Shown in pieces: positions 5,537 to 7,157 of a stretch of DNA of 7,157 nucleotides (the first letter of the stretch is position 1; each line of letters begins with the position of its first letter). The stretch is from the NCBI GenBank assembly GCA_029935695.1, contig JAOZJV010000179.1, positions 1 through 7,157 of the forward strand. The letters run 5' to 3'. Both the position numbers and the translations under genes were made by a program. The notes under the pieces are model-generated. The model did not search any database. It was not told the DNA's origin and saw nothing but the letters and a program-made list of their open reading frames with translations. The stretch comes from Candidatus Krumholzibacteriia bacterium. GTDB lineage: Bacteria; Krumholzibacteriota; Krumholzibacteriia; LZORAL124-64-63.

Positions 5537-6934
5537 TCTTTTTCTCCTTCCGGCGTGCTGCGCTGCCGGTTTTGATGCCATTGTTTGATCTGCTGCATGC
5601 GGCGGTCCAGTTCCACTTCGAAACCACGCCGGCCCGGCTCGAAGAAAACCCGATCCTGCAGGCTGTCCGGCAGGCAGGTCATCTCCGTGATGCCATCCTT
5701 GTTGTCATGGGCGTAATCGTATCCTTTTCCGTAACCCAACCCTTTCATCAGTTTGGTGGGTGCGTTACGGATGTGCAGAGGCACCGGAGGATTGTATCCC
5801 CGCGCCACTTCTTTTTGAACAAGTTTGTACCCTTTGTAAAGTGCGTTGCTTTTGGGGCTGAGCGTCAGGTACACCACCGCCTGGCTCAGGGCCAGAGCTC
5901 CTTCGGGCATGCCGATGAAGTGGATGGCGTCCCGGGCCGCAAGAGTTTGGGGCAAAGCCAGTGGATCAGCCAGGCCCACATCCTCGCTGGCAAATCGCAC
6001 CAACCTGCGGGCGATGTATAAGGGATCTTCGCCACCTTCAAGCATTCGGCCCAACCAATACAGGGATGCCTGTACATCACTGTTGCGCATGCTTTTATGC
6101 AGGGCAGAGATGATGTTGAAATGCTCTTCACCACCTTTGTCGTAACGGGCGGCCCGGCTTTGAATAATAGCGCCCACATCTTCAGCACTCAGAGGCTTGT
6201 CTGAAGGTTCAGCCGAGATGCGGACCTTGTGGGCCGAGGCCACTGTTTCCAGCAAACCCAGAGCTGCCCGGGCGTCTCCTTCGCAGATGTCGCTGAGCAT
6301 AGTCAGGGCATCGTCCTGTAAAATCAGTTCCTGGTGACCCAGGCCACGTTCATCCTTCAATGCCCGCTGCAGCAAGGTTGTCACATGTTGTGGCTCAAGT
6401 GGTTGCAGAACAAATAGCCGCGTACGCGAAATCAGGGCGCTGTTCACTTCGAAGGAAGGGTTTTCAGTGGTGGCACCGATGAGGGTCACGTCGCCCCGTT
6501 CAACCCAGGGCAGCAACGTATCCTGCTGGGCCTTGTTGAAACGGTGGATTTCATCCAGGAAGAGGATGGTATTTTGACCCGTGGCCTTTCTCAATTTGGC
6601 GGCCTCGGCCATCACCATTTTGATTTCTTTTGAACCCAGAAACAGCACTGTATTCAAGAAAACGTGCATGGGTGTGCTGGGCCACCAACCGGGCCAGGGT
6701 GGTTTTTCCGCAGCCAGGAGGGCCCCATAGCAAAAGCGATGGCAGGGTATCGCCCTGGAGCAACAGTCCCAGAGGGCCATCCGGGCCAAGCAGATCATCC
6801 TGGCCGACAACTTCGTCCAGAGTTTGTGGACGCATGCGGTCGGCAAGGGGGACACTGGCTGTGGGCAACAGGCCTGGTTCGGTACCGTCCTCTTTGTCGG
6901 GACAATCATTATTTTCAAATAGATCCTTTTTCAT
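5533..6934 (-). pseudogene. rarA: Replication-associated recombination protein RarA (MgsA), reading frame broken near 6634
   Basis: RarA is an AAA+ ATPase of the clamp-loader group acting at stalled replication forks. The N-terminal part (ATG at 6934, about 100 residues) has PLADRMRP, the Walker A GPPGCGKTT (71-79) and FLEYSAVSG. That frame then runs about 28 unrelated residues to a stop near 6551. The remainder continues in another frame from 6633 to the stop at 5533: GSKEIKMVMAEA, Walker B ILFLDEIHRFN, sensor IGATTENPSFEVN, arginine-finger region SALISRTR, then RarA C-terminal blocks ALHKSMRNSD, ASEDVGLADP and HIRNAPTKLMKGLGYG. Removing one base or adding two restores about 466 residues, near the family's roughly 445. 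The DLFE at residues 4-7 resembles a sliding-clamp-binding motif (inference). The ATG lacks a ribosome site; a TTG at 6973 is a poorer start. The stop overlaps pfkA by four bases. Whether the gene is truly broken or misread is open; homology is certain. Confidence 0.9.
6631..6646 (-). other. Frameshift site in rarA
   Basis: On the minus strand the frame passes from SAVSG (residues 95-100, ending at 6635) to SKEIKM starting at 6633, leaving one unmatched T at 6634. Relatives usually read SAVxSGxK, so one residue is also missing; a loss of two bases fits as well as a gain of one. The site has short G and T runs, where sequencing indels are common. No known programmed +1 slip motif is recognisable. 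Confidence 0.85.
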
Positions 6935-6941
6935 GTTTGCC

Positions 6942-6969
6942 AGTTTAGCTGGATCTTGAACCGTTGCAA
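6942..6969 (-). promoter_or_regulatory. Possible rarA-pfkA promoter giving a near-leaderless message
   Basis: On the minus strand TTGCAA (6969-6964) and TAAACT (6947-6942) are separated by 16 bases, each matching four of six sigma70 consensus positions. The expected start point, about seven bases on, falls next to the rarA ATG at 6934. That would explain the absence of a ribosome site before this ATG. Both boxes are weak matches. Confidence 0.25.
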
Positions 6970-6992
6970 GCAATGGGTTGATTTTGGTTCAA
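6956..6992. repeat. Spaced 7-bp inverted repeat in the divergent region
   Basis: TTGAACC (6956-6962) and GGTTCAA (6986-6992) are exact reverse complements 23 bases apart. They flank the possible rarA -35 box and a small TTGC/GCAA pair (6964-6973). This could be an operator, but arms this short can occur by chance. Confidence 0.25.
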
Positions 6993-7082
6993 ATTTGGTG
7001 CATGGCGAAGCCAAACTCCTGCTGGTTCTTGCATTTTCCTGTCCTTGTCTGACCTTATATGGATATGATGGTCAACAGATCG

Positions 7083-7100
7083 GGCACCGCCCATGGTGCC
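7083..7100 (+). repeat. Short hairpin in the leader of the gene at 7123
   Basis: GGCACC (7083-7088) and GGTGCC (7095-7100) form a GC-rich 6-bp stem with a 6-base loop. It ends 10 bases before the AAGGAG ribosome site (7111-7116). It is too short to call a riboswitch and has no T run. It may modestly affect translation or be incidental. Confidence 0.3.
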
Positions 7101-7122
7101 TTCATGCGAAAAGGAGTTCCCC

Positions 7123-7157
7123 ATGGCACGTGCCATTCTAATAGTTCTGGACGGTCT
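7123..7157 (+). CDS. deoB: 5' end of an alkaline-phosphatase-superfamily enzyme, probably phosphopentomutase
   Basis: Only 11 full codons are inside the window, reading MARAILIVLDG. This is the N-terminal strand of the metal-dependent alkaline-phosphatase superfamily, where the aspartate of LDG or LDS binds a metal ion. The MARAI start is typical of phosphopentomutase DeoB, which interconverts ribose (or deoxyribose) 1- and 5-phosphates in nucleoside breakdown. Cofactor-independent phosphoglycerate mutase begins similarly (ILDGWG) and is the main alternative. AAGGAG (7111-7116), six bases before the ATG, supports this start. The gene is divergent from rarA, with 188 bases between the two start codons. 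The gene is cut by the window edge, not truncated biologically as far as can be seen. Confidence 0.5.
   Translation, partial: MARAILIVLDG

Noticed and set aside
5537..5581. An extended phosphofructokinase start at 5581
   Set aside because: The extra 15 residues lie inside rarA coding sequence and the AAGGAG site fits the ATG at 5536, which gives the standard N-terminus MKRIGVLT.
6634..6918. The upstream continuation of the C-terminal rarA frame to an ATG at 6918
   Set aside because: Those residues are unlike RarA and rich in Cys, Trp and Pro; the real N-terminus with Walker A is in the other frame.
1..7157. Mobile elements, CRISPR, tRNA or rRNA genes, or a defence system
   Set aside because: No terminal repeats, transposase or nuclease motifs, regular repeat arrays or cloverleaf sequences were visible.

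Overview
The window looks like a protein-dense piece of chromosome from a Gram-negative-type bacterium. GC content is moderate to high by eye, genes start on ATG with AGGAGG- or AAGGAG-type ribosome sites, and one protein has a lipoprotein signal with an outer-membrane-type residue after the cysteine. The lineage cannot be fixed from the sequence. Three genes are clearly recognisable (tryptophanase, 6-phosphofructokinase, RarA), one more is probable from only its first 11 codons (phosphopentomutase), and three proteins are unrecognised. I see no tRNA, rRNA, insertion sequence, CRISPR array or phage gene.

Left part (1-3435, plus strand). An unrecognised soluble protein of about 420 residues (34-1296) is followed after 82 bases by tryptophanase tnaA (1379-2779). 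An unrecognised 218-residue protein overlaps the tnaA stop codon (2779-3435). The spacing suggests one transcription unit. The 82-base gap holds a 20-codon, tryptophan-containing open frame that could be a TnaC-like leader peptide, though it lacks other TnaC hallmarks. A weak terminator-like hairpin with a run of eight T follows the unit.

Middle part (3436-4566). A stand-alone gene for an unrecognised lipoprotein (3624-4511) sits downstream of a perfect 9-bp inverted repeat. It ends at a strong symmetric hairpin flanked by A and T runs. That hairpin should terminate transcription from both sides, separating this gene from the convergent minus-strand genes.

Right part (4577-7157). On the minus strand, rarA (5533-6934) and pfkA (4577-5536) overlap by an ATGA junction and form a coupled operon. 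The rarA reading frame is broken near 6634 between the Walker A and Walker B regions; this is either a sequencing or assembly error or a real lesion. Divergently, the first codons of an alkaline-phosphatase-superfamily enzyme, probably phosphopentomutase deoB, begin at 7123 behind a good ribosome site. The 188-base divergent region contains short inverted repeats and a possible rarA promoter that would give an almost leaderless message.

No clearly new multi-gene system is evident. The most unusual parts are the tryptophanase neighbourhood with its two unknown partners and possible leader peptide, the rarA frameshift, and the rarA-pfkA coupling.
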